Positions 5,676 to 5,749 of a stretch of 5,749 nt of DNA are shown here, one piece after another. The translations under genes were made by a program, and so were the position numbers. The stretch spans positions 1 to 5,749 of the forward strand of contig JAEXPO010000549.1 of the NCBI GenBank assembly GCA_023446675.1, written 5' to 3'. The notes under the pieces are model-generated. The model was given only the letters and a program-made list of their open reading frames with translations. It had not been told where the DNA came from and searched no databases. How positions within the stretch are numbered: the first letter of the stretch is position 1; each line of letters begins with the position of its first letter. The DNA comes from Bacillota bacterium (GTDB lineage: Bacteria; Bacillota; Clostridia; DSM-8532).

Positions 5676-5749
5676 CCCTAAAATATGTGGAATTTTTGAA
5701 AAGACTAAGTGTTTATTCATTATTAAATACGGTTTATGCAGGATAATAC

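Noticed and set aside
5696..5726. Possible plus-strand divergent promoter (TTGAAA then TATTAA)
   Set aside because: The spacer is 19 bp, the -10 matches only 4 of 6 bases, and no gene start is visible before the window ends.

Overview
The window is one minus-strand operon from a strictly anaerobic fermenter, most likely a member of the Clostridia. I infer this from the trimeric [FeFe]-hydrogenase genes, strong AAGGAGG-type ribosome sites, overlapping genes, an AT-rich promoter region and a perfect Rex operator. I cannot name the species. All genes read right to left, so the 5' end of the operon is at the right edge of the window.

Layout in transcription order. Positions 5749-5514 are non-coding and hold candidate promoters, an 18-bp Rex palindrome (5616-5633) and a short AT-rich triple repeat. 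Then come hydC (NuoE-like, 5513-5034), hydB (NuoF-like with extra Fe-S domains, 5037-3166, overlapping hydC by 4 bp) and hydA (catalytic [FeFe]-hydrogenase, 3123-1429). These are followed by two small tandem paralogues of the thioredoxin-like [2Fe-2S] fold (1411-1154 and 1147-902). Last is a second [FeFe]-hydrogenase-like protein of the putative sensory type (HydS-like), which starts at 902, overlaps the preceding stop codon by 1 bp, and runs off the left edge. No internal terminator is visible. The longest gap between genes is 42 bp, so a single transcript is likely.

How the genes work together. HydABC is a group A3-type cytoplasmic hydrogenase that couples NAD(H), and in many relatives ferredoxin as well, to H2. 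HydB is the NADH/FMN entry point, HydC is a small [2Fe-2S] subunit, and HydA carries the relay clusters and the active-site H-cluster. The Rex site implies that the operon is derepressed when NADH/NAD+ is high, which fits a hydrogenase that disposes of NADH electrons. The distal half (two mini-ferredoxins plus HydS) looks like a redox or H2-sensing module riding on the same transcript. The HydS-like protein keeps all four H-cluster cysteines but lacks the proton-relay cysteine and both nearby methionines, as expected of slow, sensory-type enzymes. The sensory role and any electron flow between the two modules are inference.

The components belong to known families. What deserves attention is the combination of catalytic enzyme, paired mini-ferredoxins and sensor-type hydrogenase under one Rex operator.
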